A stretch of 64,000 nucleotides of DNA, taken from NCBI GenBank assembly GCA_011033025.1, contig WFMF01000698.1:1-64000 (forward strand), written 5' to 3'. The notes beneath the pieces were generated by a model, which was given only the letters and a program-made list of their open reading frames with translations, was not told the DNA's origin and ran no database searches. Positions 46,106-56,690 of this stretch are shown in pieces. The position numbers were made by a program, and so were the translations under genes. How positions within the stretch are numbered: position 1 is the first letter of the stretch; every line of letters begins with the position of its first letter. This DNA is from Beroe forskalii (Eukaryota > Ctenophora > Nuda > Beroida > Beroidae).

Positions 46106-46826
46106 CCCCTACTTGCCAACCCCATTAAATTTGACCTTGCCAAGAAAATATCAACTTATCAAGAGAAACGAACGGGGAAAATGTGCTTATTGGCACCGTT
46201 GCCATGGGTACTGGAAACTGCACGTGCAGGTCAAGATCAGTTGTATGCGAGTACTTTCTGATACGTTGCTAACTGCTGCGTCGTGATTTTTGTAAATTTT
46301 ACGTATTCTACATTTAAAATTGAAGATCTTAAGATAGAGAATGGGTATGGCTGGCATTGGGGAGGCTATAGGCGATAGAATTCCCTTTATGAATCAGTGG
46401 CAATGGTCGGTCAATTTATAAAATCGACGATTAAATTGGTTTCAACTAAATAATGTAAATCGAGCAATTATTGAAAGAAATTTAAGATTAACCAAGGCAA
46501 AATCAAATTGAGCAAATTGGGCATGGCATATATTATTGCTTATTTGGGAATCTTGGCGTAAATCATGCGCAAGTCAACGTTTAGTATGCATGCACGGTTC
46601 TCAGTTTGCAGTTAAATTAACTTCGTCATACAATTGCAATTAGACAAAACTGGCCTTCATGGGACTGCATTACTAAAAGTGACAAACGGATTATTGTAAA
46701 TTTTGCTCCTTCATAAACTTTTTCATACTTCAAAATTTCATACCGCAATTTTGTAATTCTGCGAGGGAGGCGGGACGTAGCTCCGCCGAGTGAGCTACGT
46801 TTTAGCAGGCCCAACGGGCCTGCTAG
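46106..46826 (+). mobile_element. Helitron, 5'-truncated (first of the array)
   Basis: Body sequence (AAATTTGACCTTGCCAAG, AGAGAAACGAACGG, TGCACGTGCAG) matches the 47457-48258 Helitron. The 3' end has the hairpin GCAGGCCCAACGGGCCTGC followed by CTAG at 46823-46826, the canonical Helitron terminus. Its 5' part is missing where the giant foldback element ends. Confidence 0.75.
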
Positions 46827-47137
46827 TCTCTAATATAATTTCGCAACCTCTGTAATATTATTTTGTACCTCCGTCACGTTTTTTGTCCTTTTGTAGACAC
46901 ATTTTGAAGCGTGCACGTGCAGTATGGATATAGGCGCGCGCGTTGCCATGGTTACATATTGAGCGCGCGCGTTCATTTCTATTTAATGCTGTTTGAGTAC
47001 GTTGCTGCGTAACTTTTGATGTGTTAGGAATTTTTTGATGCGGTAAAAAGTATTGAGTTGATTTGAATTTTGCGAACGAGGTGCTGCGTAGCAGCGCCGA
47101 GTGAGCTGTGTATTTGCAGGCCCTACGGGCCTGCTAG
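46827..47137 (+). mobile_element. Non-autonomous Helitron A (311 bp)
   Basis: Starts TCTCTAATATAATTTCGC, ends with hairpin GCAGGCCCTACGGGCCTGC and CTAG. A GTGCTGCGTAGCAGCGCC hairpin lies 50 bp before the end. It begins with the very base after the preceding CTAG. Confidence 0.85.
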
Positions 47138-47456
47138 TCTCTAATATAATTTCGCAACCTCTGTAATATTATCATTATTTTGTACCTCCGTCACGTTTTT
47201 TGTCCTTTTGTAGACACATATTGGGGCGCCCACGTGAAGTATGGATATATGCGCGCGCGTTGCTATGGTTACGTATTGCGCGCGCGTTCATTTCTGTTTA
47301 ATGCTGTTTTGAATACGTTGATCCGTTATTACTTTTGATGTGATTGGAATTTTTTGATGCGGTAAAAAGTATTTGGTTGATTTGAATTTTGTGAACGAGG
47401 TGCTGCGTAGCAGCGCCGAGTGAGCTGTGTATTAGCAGGCCCAACGGGCCTGCTAG
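47138..47456 (+). mobile_element. Non-autonomous Helitron B (319 bp)
   Basis: Near-identical to Helitron A (same TCTCTAATATAATTTCGC start, same subterminal and terminal hairpins, CTAG at 47453-47456) apart from a short ATC insert and scattered changes. It joins A directly without host sequence. Confidence 0.85.
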
Positions 47457-48258
47457 TCTTATATATAAAGTAAAGTCACACGTGAATAATGTTGGTATGT
47501 GCCGCCGTCCACAATTAAATTTGAGCTTGCCAAGATGATATCAAGAGAAACGAAAGCAAAAGGGAGAAAAGAGGCGCCGTTGCTATGGAAACCAATTTTT
47601 TGCACGTGCAGATGATAATCAGTTCTATGCAAGTGCTTTCTATTACGCTACTAATGTTAAATGCTGTGCTGTAGTTTTTTGAAAATTTGACGTTTTCTTT
47701 ACTTCAAATCTAAGATCTCAAGAGTCAAGGTGGAGAAAGGACATAACTTGAATAACGGAGGATATTTCAAATGAATTGTTTTCTGTGGCAGAGTTTGGCA
47801 GATAATCAATGCTGAGTCGGTGATAACAATAGTAGCTATAGTTTCGAAATTAGCCGTTTAGTTCACTAAAGTTTAAAATTCAATCGAGTCGAATTTAGGT
47901 GTAGCAGATTACAAAGACAGTTTTTGGCCTGGATTAACGTAAACAAAACAAAATGGTCCAATGTCAGTATCAGTATGAGAATTAACATAGACTTCTTGCA
48001 ATCAAAACGGAACGCTGGAACAAAACTCATGGTTTAGGATAACTAACACTAACCGACGCCGTTCTATTTTCCACTCTGCTCCTTCATAAAATTGAATAAT
48101 TATTTAATTGATTTCGTTACGAATAACTTTTGATCTAATTGGAATTTTTGATGCGGTAAGAAGTATCCAATCGATTTGAATGGTAGTTTTTAAATTTGCG
48201 AATGAGGTGCTGCGTAGCTGTGTGATCTGTGTATATGCAAACCCAACGGGCCTGCTAG
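47457..48258 (+). mobile_element. Non-autonomous Helitron C (802 bp)
   Basis: A different subfamily: starts TCTTATATATAAAGTAAAG, a common Helitron 5' end, and shares the 3' end with A and B (AACCCAACGGGCCTGCTAG). Its 3' hairpin is weakened (GCAAACCC instead of GCAGGCCC). A minus-strand relative is at 50705-51303. No Rep/helicase frame is present. Confidence 0.8.
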
Positions 48259-48930
48259 TTTTAATAATATAATAATAGTACAATGATAAGATAATGATCG
48301 TCAATACTGATCCATTGAAAATTAATGTTATTGGAACTACATTGAGGCTATACAGTAGCACTTTGCGATGAAAACTTTAAAATGTTGAAATTATTTATCA
48401 TTTTATGTTGTGTTGGCGCTCTGTCTAAGCATTTATTGATTCCAATGTTTTGGTGGCACAGCTGTGCAATTATAGTCAAGTTGATGTGTCACTATGATTT
48501 ACAAGGTATTTTTTAAATGAATTTATGAGGTATTGTCTATTGATAAAAATGATGTGTTCAGATAATCGGCCATTATAACGTGACTTGAAGATTAGTACGA
48601 CTCAATTGACAATGTTACCTTGATGGAATCCTACGTCAGCTTCTTTTGTTTTCTCATTCGTCCTCGCTTCTGTTCAGTCAATTCTCTGTTGACAATAAAT
48701 GGTACGTGAGTTGTTTCAAATGGCATTATTGAATGGGGGTGATGGGTCAATATACTTTTGTTTATTGTTAAGCTCAATAATTTTAAAATAATTTCATGCA
48801 ATTTCGGGAAGGACAAAATTGTGCTGAGAACATCAGGGTTCTTAGATCTTGCACCATAAACTGTATTTGTAATGACTGTTACACACCGACTTAAGTTTGA
48901 TACTAAACGTCAAAGTATTCAACTGTGTGC
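48259..48930. other. Intergenic, no gene recognised
   Basis: AT-rich. ATTATAACGTGACTTGAAG at 48572-48590 repeats the sequence at 41187-41205 exactly. Confidence 0.45.
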
Positions 48931-48936
48931 CACTTG

Positions 48937-49905
48937 CAACAACAAGAATTGCGCCTGCTCCGACACAATTATTGTTGTTCCCGTAGGCCGTATGCAGGCG
49001 CTTAATTTCCCTCCCCCGCGGTGCTTGATGTAACCTTAGCATCATAAAAAGATAATACAAAACGCTGTCGTTATCAAGTAATAAAGTAATAAGAGTATAA
49101 ATATTGTTCCGATGCGCGTGCTGCGCGCGACCCCCGCTAACACAAATTGGCACGTGACATTTCTTCTAAAATTCTTGCGCGGGCGTTCGTTGTTGTACTC
49201 AGTTCGTTGTAGATTTCGCGCCATTTTGTTGAATTGGTTTACGTTTCGCATCAAATTGTGTCACTGTTTATTCACGCGATGTTTTTTCTTGAATGTTTAT
49301 ACTAAGTTGATATCACTTTTTATCTGATTTTCAAATTTCGTGCTTTTGTTTTATGTTTCAATGCTTTCTCTTGTTCCAACAATATTCGTCTTTCACAGCA
49401 AATAGTATTCCTCAAACTTAGTCGAATTCAGCAGAAAGTCCAATAGTTATGCAGTTTGGTACTAAATCTAGTACAAAACCGAAGCCTTTTCCTCCAATCC
49501 ACCGCCCAACTCACACCTTAGATTTTAGCTTTTTAAAGCCACGAATTCTTCAACAGCATAATTAAATTTAGAACTTGTCATAATTTAGGAGTTCGAACAT
49601 GCGGCACGGATGGGCCAGATCAACCTATAAGATTTATACTTTTGACAACCGACAGCTCCATGAATTAAGAAATTCGTCATTTGAAGATTTATGATATGGG
49701 GACGGAGGGACGGACGGAGGGACATTTTCGCGACTGATATTATAAAGGAGCAATCCGGAGCTTTCCAGAAATTACAGTAGTTGTATTGCAAAAACTTGAC
49801 CTGATATACACATATTCTATTTCTCACCCTCCCAGACCACGATCTCTGCCAACCCTCTCATTTGCCTTTTTGTATACACAAAAAGGCCAATGGGGAGGGA
49901 AAAAA
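48937..49905 (-). mobile_element. 1.1-kb hairpin-ended element, copy 2
   Basis: Inverted relative of 11596-12690 with the same order of blocks: terminal hairpin (ends at 49905), decayed frame at 49585-49827, the GTACTCAGTTCGTTGTAGAT block, and the GCGCAATTCTTGTT end near 48937. Here the middle region is single, not palindromic, which identifies the palindromes in copy 1 as later changes. Confidence 0.65.
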
Positions 49906-50704
49906 TTCTTTTCATTGATTATTTTCATGAATAACCGACAGATTCCTTTCTTATATCATTCCATTCATGAAAGTTTTACTACATTATACAAGTCATCGAT
50001 TATTGATAGTCTATTTGAAAGTTTTGCCGAGCAATAAATACAGTTTTATAGCCAAAAATTTCTAAAAATTCGTAAAATTATTGGCAGAAATTTCGTTTAA
50101 AATTGTTGGTAGAAATGTTATTTTTGGTCGCTCCTACAATTAATAATGATTTTTCGAAAACTGAAATGCTATTTTTTCCATGAAAAATTAAATTCCAAAC
50201 GAGCCTTTTTTCAATGATTGTTTTTATCTACTTGTAAGAATTAAGAATTTTTGACGGTGAAACTGTATTTTTTGGTTGTTCTTGGAATTAATTATGAATT
50301 TTTGAAAATCAAATTTAGTCATGAGGACAAAAAATGCATTTAAAATGTGAGCTTCCTACCAAATATTTGTAAATTGTATCTATTTTAGAAATCTTTGACT
50401 ACAAAATCTTAATTATTGATACTCTTAGAATAATACGTTTTATAAAGAGTTTTTTTTAGAAATTGTGTGAGAAATAATTTTGATCTTTTAATAAATATTA
50501 GTTAATATTAGTTAATAGAATTAAAAATAGAACTAAATTCAATAAATTTGCTTCTTAACTAAATTTTCAGCTGGAATTGAGTCGCTACCTATTGCTCTAG
50601 TGAGTCACTTACTCATTCCTGAATCCTGGACTATCTGGTGCAATCGAGAACAATGCGATACTAGATTTGGTGAATACCTCATTTTGTCGAAAGGCCGGTT
50701 AAAA
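49906..50704. other. AT-rich intergenic region
   Basis: No gene or clear repeat seen. A loose series of AGAAATTTCGTTTAAAATT / GAATTTTTGAAAA segments at 50060-50460 may be a degenerate repeat. Confidence 0.4.
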
Positions 50705-51303
50705 AAAAGCTGGTTAGCCTTTTTAAACTCGGCGCTGCTAAGCAGCGCCTCGTTCGCAAATTTTCAACACTTCCATTCAAATTGATTGGATACTTGACTG
50801 ACATTGGACAATTTTGTTTTGTTCAAGTGATCCAGGCCAGGAACTATCTTTGTAATCTGCTACACATTTGTTAGACTCTGATTGAATTGTACACTTTGTA
50901 AACTTATGTAATAGCAGTCAATTCCAAAACTTAAGGTACTACAGTTGTCACCGACTCAGCAGTGATTATCGACCGACTTCTGCCACAGTTTTTTGAAAAC
51001 AATCCATCTGAAATATCCTCCGTTATTCAAGTTTTATGTCCATCTTAAGATTTTGAATTTAAAGGAAATGTAACGTCAAATTTCAAAAACCACACTTAAT
51101 TTAACAGTAGTAGCGTAATAGAAACTACTCGCATAGAACTGATCATAATCTACACGTGCACAAAGACTGGTTTCCATAGCAACGATGCATCTTTTCTCAA
51201 TTTTTTGTATTTTGTTTCTCTTGATATTTTCTTGGCAAGCTCGAATTAATGGTGTGCGCCCGCACAAACAACCATTATTCACGTGTCAATTTAATTTATA
51301 TTG
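50705..51303 (-). mobile_element. Decayed Helitron, minus strand
   Basis: Reverse-complement similarity to Helitron C: the ACACGTGAATAATGG 5' block near 51290, the CTTGCCAAGAAAATATCAAG block at 51215-51245, TGCACGTG at 51152, and GCGAACGAGGCGCTGCTTAGCAGCGCC at about 50730-50757. The terminal GC hairpin and CTAG are lost. Confidence 0.65.
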
Positions 51304-52133
51304 AGGATCGGTGTAATGGGTTTGAACGATTGTTTAAAAACTGATGCGAGAAACTTTTATGCGACTGACCATGTAATACACCTAACATTTTAAAGTTGAA
51401 AATTTGATTTTTCTTATTGAATTGACCAAACCATTATACTGATATAATAGTTTAATTTGTAACATGATATCTATTACCCAAACTGCATACTCTAATCTCG
51501 TAGTTTGATTCAATTTTGTCATTGCAGACGAGCTCCGAACTTCAGAAGTGACAGTGGAGCATCCTTTTCATTCGTTACACTAGAGAAAAGAAATAAAGAA
51601 GTTATCTGCAGATCTGACGCTTACACCAAACCTCTCTCCCTGAATTCGCGATTTCATAAACGCCTCCGTTTCAAACATGAGTAAAATTTTCAAGTTTCGT
51701 TTCACAAGCCTCGCCATTTTGAATCGCTTCATAACTTGTAATGAAGTAATGATATTCCAAATGCTTGTATTGACTGAGAACATTGCACAGGTAACAAAAA
51801 CTCGTTTTCACATTCGAAAGTTCTAAATGGCAGAAATTTTTTGAAATAGCAAAGACTCAGATTGATATCATATGTAACACGTATGTGTGCTCATCAGTCA
51901 ATAGGACCTCGTCAATAGGGTAGTGAAAAGGGTTGTGATGCAAACCTTAGACAGTTTTACATCAGGAAATCTGTTTGTTATTTTTCGAGTGTTTACTTCT
52001 GCAAATCTAATAATAAAGTCTTAAATCATGATTCCGGGGTTTGTTCTCCAGTTAAACTCCTTTTTACTACACTATTTACTACCCCTACCTCGTCAATAGG
52101 GTAGTTAAAGGGGGTAGTAAAAAGGGGGTGAAC
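51304..52133. other. Intergenic, no gene recognised
   Basis: No supported exon. A duplicated CCTCGTCAATAGGGTAGT motif occurs at 51907 and 52088. Confidence 0.45.
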
Positions 52134-54528
52134 GACATTTCATCCCACGACATTTCATCTCAGGGCACTTCATCTCCCTGTCCTGACCCTAACCATAACC
52201 CTAACCGTATCCAGAACACTTACTCTAACCCAGACCCTAACCTCTGTGTAGAGTTGACATATTATTGCGAGATTAAGTGTCTTGAGATGAAATGTCCGTT
52301 CTCCATTCATAGTACTTGTGATTCTCAGGTAGATGAGGGCTGAGGCTCCCCTGTTATCAGGATAGTACGGCTATTCCGATGACATGGCTCAGTAAGAGTC
52401 AAGTTTAATATGAAATCTCATCTCCTGAGATCTGATTTAAGACTTTAAGAGCTGGCATGCTTACTGTCCCAGCTAGTGTCAGCAGGGGTATCATTATGTC
52501 TAAAACTTTTCAACCTAAATCCCACTATAAGAAATGAGCGTCCGAATATAAAGTGCAGGCAGGAAGTGATAAATCTTAGGCGCCCGTAACGTTCGTCGGT
52601 CGATCGAATGGAATTGGTCGATCGATCAACTCCGTTTGAACGAATGATGTGTTTTAATGCTCCCTGTTGACTTGAATCGTGTTTAAATGAGCAATATTTA
52701 GTTGTTTCCCTACTAGCTTAAAGATTTTCTATTAAAAACACATCAGTCGATCAAACGAAGTTGATCGATCGACCAACTCCACTCGATCGACCGACGAACG
52801 TTACATGCACCTTCAACTTGATTCGATGAAATCAGCAATGGCAAATTTTTATCAAGAGAGTAAAAGTAAAACCTACTGCCAAGAAAATCTAGAAGTTATA
52901 TCCCAATCCAATTTTCGGAACGTCAATACCTATAACGTCATAAAACATAGAATCGAATTTGAATTTGAAATCAATCTGGGTATTTGCTTTTCCCTAAAAT
53001 TGTGCTATGTAGAATGTGGACAAGAGTCGAGGTATTATATATGTCATGCTCGCTACTTTGTTCTAAAAATCAGTTGAATACCGAAATTATAATTACTTAA
53101 TTATGATAAGTTATTTCCTGTTGCTCTGTTAAGCTGCAGCTGTTGAATTATATTGATATAAGTTCCTCTCAGATGATTGTGTTGATCCTGTGGAAAGAAG
53201 AGTGATCCTGTTTCAGTCGGAGTTCGGACAGACGGCAGGTTCAGAATGTGATCCATTTCCTTTCGATGATCTATTTTGGGCTTGAGCTGGATCGCGCTTT
53301 GCAATTTACTTTCGCAAAGCACACAATGGTTTAACATTTCAAACCATTTAAGATTCAACAGTGAATTGATCGATTTCGTTGAGCAATAATCCATCGGCAA
53401 CAAGCAGCAGTTTGTGACTCCCGTAGATTTGCCCCACTGGTCACAGAAAATATTAAAATATTTACTTGTATGGAGGGCGCCGAGCAGCTTATGATAGACT
53501 AATTCCACAACCATGTGCATCAAATCTGGCAGTACTCCAAAGACGCAGGATCGAAACCAGGCCACACCCACTCGGTGCTTCATCGAGACTTGATCCAATC
53601 GGGCAAGCAGGCACCCCATCCTCTGTGGAACCTCAACACACTTGTGTTGTTCAATATCTCGTTGGCACTGACTGTCCTCCATAGCTCCATAGAGTCTCAT
53701 CGCCACTTCCCCTTTGGAGCCTTAAAACTTCATCCCACCGAAACTCCACGGCCACCATCCACTTCTCATCATGTTCCATAGGTAATCATGGCATTAATGC
53801 CATTCAAAGCAACCGCTAAGAATTTTGCATTTAATGGCATATCTTCTCATCAAGTGATTATGCAGTCAAATAATAGCAATGAATCACCGTTACTACTGAT
53901 CAATTAGGCTTGATGGGCCATGGTCGGGATTATCAAGAGTAATTTGACTTTATATATGCGATGACAAAAGGTTCTGTGTTCTGATGACTTTTTGTAAATT
54001 GTTACCTCTTGTACCTCAAATGATTGCTTTAGCTGTTCAGTCTCTGGCTCTCTGGGTAATTTGAAATACATCCATATATAATATAACGGGCGTTATGTTC
54101 TGTATTTCATTTGTTTTGAATCTCAGAGCATATTCTAGCTTCTTGTGAGTATAAGAGACAGCTAAGAACCTTGAACCTGCAAATTAAATTTCTATTATCG
54201 TCTCAAAATCATGAAGCTTTTAGTTTCTATCGATATGATTTATACGGAGCCACTGCTGTGAGCTGTACAACTGTAGAATTTTCTGATTCATTACTTTGGT
54301 ATTGCAGAGTGTAGTTTTCAATTTGTAAATCATCTGTATCAATCAGAATAGAAATTTCCATGTCTGCACAACTACAATGAGAATTTTCAATGAATACGCG
54401 TATTTTCTCAAAATCTAGTTTTCCGATCTGTTTGGTTAATTTGCGGCGCGGCGTAACGCCGCGCACGTACTCAAGAAAGCTTGGTCAGAAATAGGGGTGT
54501 CGTTTCGCGACACCCCTGGTTAGGGGAA
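52134..54528 (-). mobile_element. Large dispersed element, copy R
   Basis: Inverted counterpart of 24239-27641. It runs from ACATTTCATC motifs and telomere-like CCCTAACC repeats (52185-52235) to the terminal hairpin (GACACCCCTGGTTAGGGGAA, 54508-54528). On the minus strand it keeps a 201-aa frame (53101-53706) free of the mariner insert found in copy L. The frame has several Cys/His but no domain I recognise, and its reality is doubtful. A 233-bp MITE is inserted at 52579-52811. Confidence 0.7.
52576..52814. mobile_element. 233-bp Harbinger-like MITE in copy R
   Basis: Terminal inverted repeats GGCGCCCGTAACGTTCGTCG (left, from 52579) and GGTGCATGTAACGTTCGTCG (right, complement, to 52811), continuing as GTCGATCGA palindromes. 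Copy L at about 27226 shows the empty site AATCTTAAACTTG, so TTA was duplicated (now TTA and TTC). A 3-bp TWA-type duplication fits PIF/Harbinger. Confidence 0.8.
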
Positions 54529-54870
54529 GCGTCTTTCCTGCGAAAGAAAACACGCCTGCGTCTTTTTTTGACAAAGAAGACACGCGCGCGTCTTTTTTTT
54601 GCAAAAGAATACACGCGCGCGTCTTTTTTGCGAAAGAATACACGCGCGCGTCTTTTTTGAGAAAGAAGACACGCGCGCGTCTTTTTTTTGCAAAAGAATA
54701 CACGCGCGCATCTTTTTTGAGAAAGAAGACACGCGTGCGTCTTTTCTTGCAAAAGAAGAAACACGCGCTTTTAAGTAAAAGAAGACGCGTGACCGTCTTT
54801 TCGTGCGAAAGAAGACGTGCGCGCGGCGTCTTTTTTGCGTAAGAAGGCGTGGGCGCGTCTTTTTGTATAT
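54529..54870. repeat. CG-rich palindromic satellite, second array
   Basis: Tandem units of about 38 bp with ACACGCGCGCGTCTTTTTT and GCGAAAGAA spacers, the same family as 35825-36570. It starts directly at the outer hairpin of element copy R. Confidence 0.85.
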
Positions 54871-55473
54871 CCTACAAACTTAACATGCTAACCGGTGAAT
54901 TTTTATAAGTAACTCAATGACTTTTGCTATAATAATGATTTTGAAAATACTTTGCAATTACAGTGTTTTATTATTTATGTTATGACACAACCACCAAAAT
55001 CTACTGACAGTTTTGGAAGTTAAGATTCTGTCTCCGGGATATTTGTGTGAATGAAAATCAATCTCAAATTTGATTGTAATAAGTAGTTTTGTAAAGTTTC
55101 AGTTTGCATTCATCAAGTCACTGTAGTGGGCCGAAACTTCTCAGTTCTTGCAATGTTCCCCATTTGGACAGTCACATATGCACTTTTGCCTATCCAGTCA
55201 GAAGAAATAGACGGGCAATGTCCGTTGATCTCAGTTCTCTCTTGTCACCTGCTGATGACAAGTTAGTCACATTTCAGATGACAATGGAGAACCTTACATC
55301 TGGAGCCTGTAGGGCAATTGTTGCTTATCCTCAGTTTAAATTCATCCTCGTTTCTTTAACCTTGAAATAGGAAGTTGTAGTTCTGTTACTTGACCAATGA
55401 ATATAATGTTCTATTCTTGAGGATTCTCACAATGCTGAAAATATGTGATGTGGATGACTCTATACAAATATAG
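54871..55473 (+). other. Upstream region of a possible death-fold gene
   Basis: No certain gene. A frame starting ATGTCCGTTGATCTCAG at 55218 (about 44 residues, M-S-V-D-L-S-S-L-L) could be a 5' exon with a weak donor near 55350 that fits the phase of the next exon, but this is only a suggestion. Confidence 0.3.
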
Positions 55474-56690
55474 CCAGCTATGGATGAGAATGAACTTGCA
55501 TTACTTCATGTTCCTTATTGTGTTTTTACGAAAATTATAGACTTGTTGAATGATGCATTGAATGATCACCATGATTTAGTTCTTCAATGGATGAAAGCTA
55601 AGTGTATGTAACATTACATGTGACTTAACTGAAATACCGGATAACTGTTTATGAGCCGCATAATAGAATGAATAATTTTCTTTATTCTCTTCTTAGCTCA
55701 GCGAAGTGAAAAAGTGAATTTCAGAAAAAGTTCGTTTCACTTCGCTGAGCTAAGAAGAGAATAAAGAAAATTATTCATAACATTACATGCTTATCAATTA
55801 CCCCACGGAAGTTATGTAGATTGAATGTTTTCCTATCATCTACTATTGATTGTTGTTTTCCATAACATGTTGCACATATATTCAATATTAAGAGGATTTT
55901 GCACCAGATATTTTGGAAAACACAAATTTGGGTTATGAATGTTTAAATTTTTGTGTTATGAACACCATTTTTACAACAAGACCTTGCACTGGCAAGTGCA
56001 ATGTTGTGCAATATCCTATCTCTGGTTTTAAAATCACTCCAAATATTTGTAGGTTCATGTCCTGGCCACCTTGGTCAACTCATCCCCTAGTCATGCTCAC
56101 CAAATTATCAGGTTGACATGATCTGATCAGATGATTAACAATGATACTTCAAGAACTTTAGATTTGATTCAATTTTCACTGATATTCCCATAGGTTCAGT
56201 ATCAAGTGCATCATCCTTATATCATATACTTGCAAATGAAAACCTCACATGCTTTGATCTCTTGAAGAGATTTGAAAGTCTTGGAGACTATGATCTTACA
56301 TCCCGCTACAAGTCAATAGTGAAAAGTGAGATGATACATAATTTATTGGAATGAGATTTTGAAATTTTGAAAGTACTGTTAAACCATTTTCCTGCAAATT
56401 TTTGATGAATTATCGATTTTTTATAATCATTGATTTTGATATTATAACTTGTTTTTTTTTACCAAAATAATAATGGTAGCAAAATATAGTAAATCTTGTT
56501 GTATCTTATTGAATTCATTGATATGTCCCACTTCTCTCCAGGTATACTCAATCTTCCTAATGGTCAGTGCATGTTATCTCAGAATATAGCACTCCAGAAC
56601 CAGTTAGAGCAAGCAAACTTGCAAATGAGACTGCAGGCTCAAGAACTACAAATTGAAGTAGATAGTATTAACAGGCAACGTTCTATGATG
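55474..56690 (+). CDS. Multi-exon gene fragment: death-fold-like segment plus coiled coil
   Basis: Three exons fit together in phase: 55474-55603, 56194-56325 and 56542-56690, each with AG before and GT after (T|GT and A|GT junctions restore Cys and Ser codons). The joined protein first gives about 85 residues with alternating helices (D-L-V-L-Q-W-M-K, S-L-Y-H-I-L, F-D-L-L-K-R-F-E-S-L-G, D-L-T-S-R-Y), a pattern reminiscent of death-effector/death-domain folds. It then gives about 45 residues of Gln/Leu/Glu-rich coiled coil (L-Q-N-Q-L-E-Q ... I-N-R-Q-R). The ATG at 55480 may be the start if the first exon is 5'. The 3' end is not found. Protein family not established. Confidence 0.5.
55668..55778. 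repeat. Near-perfect hairpin of about 47-bp arms
   Basis: ATGAATAATTTTCTTTATTC ... TCAGCGAAGTGAAA is followed, after a loop of about 20 bp, by its complement. It lies in the intron after exon 55474-55603 and is most likely a small MITE. Confidence 0.85.

Noticed and set aside
53101-53706. 201-codon minus-strand frame in element copy R as a host gene
   Set aside because: It lies wholly inside a dispersed repeat, its counterpart in copy L is interrupted, and no domain is recognised; kept only as part of the element.
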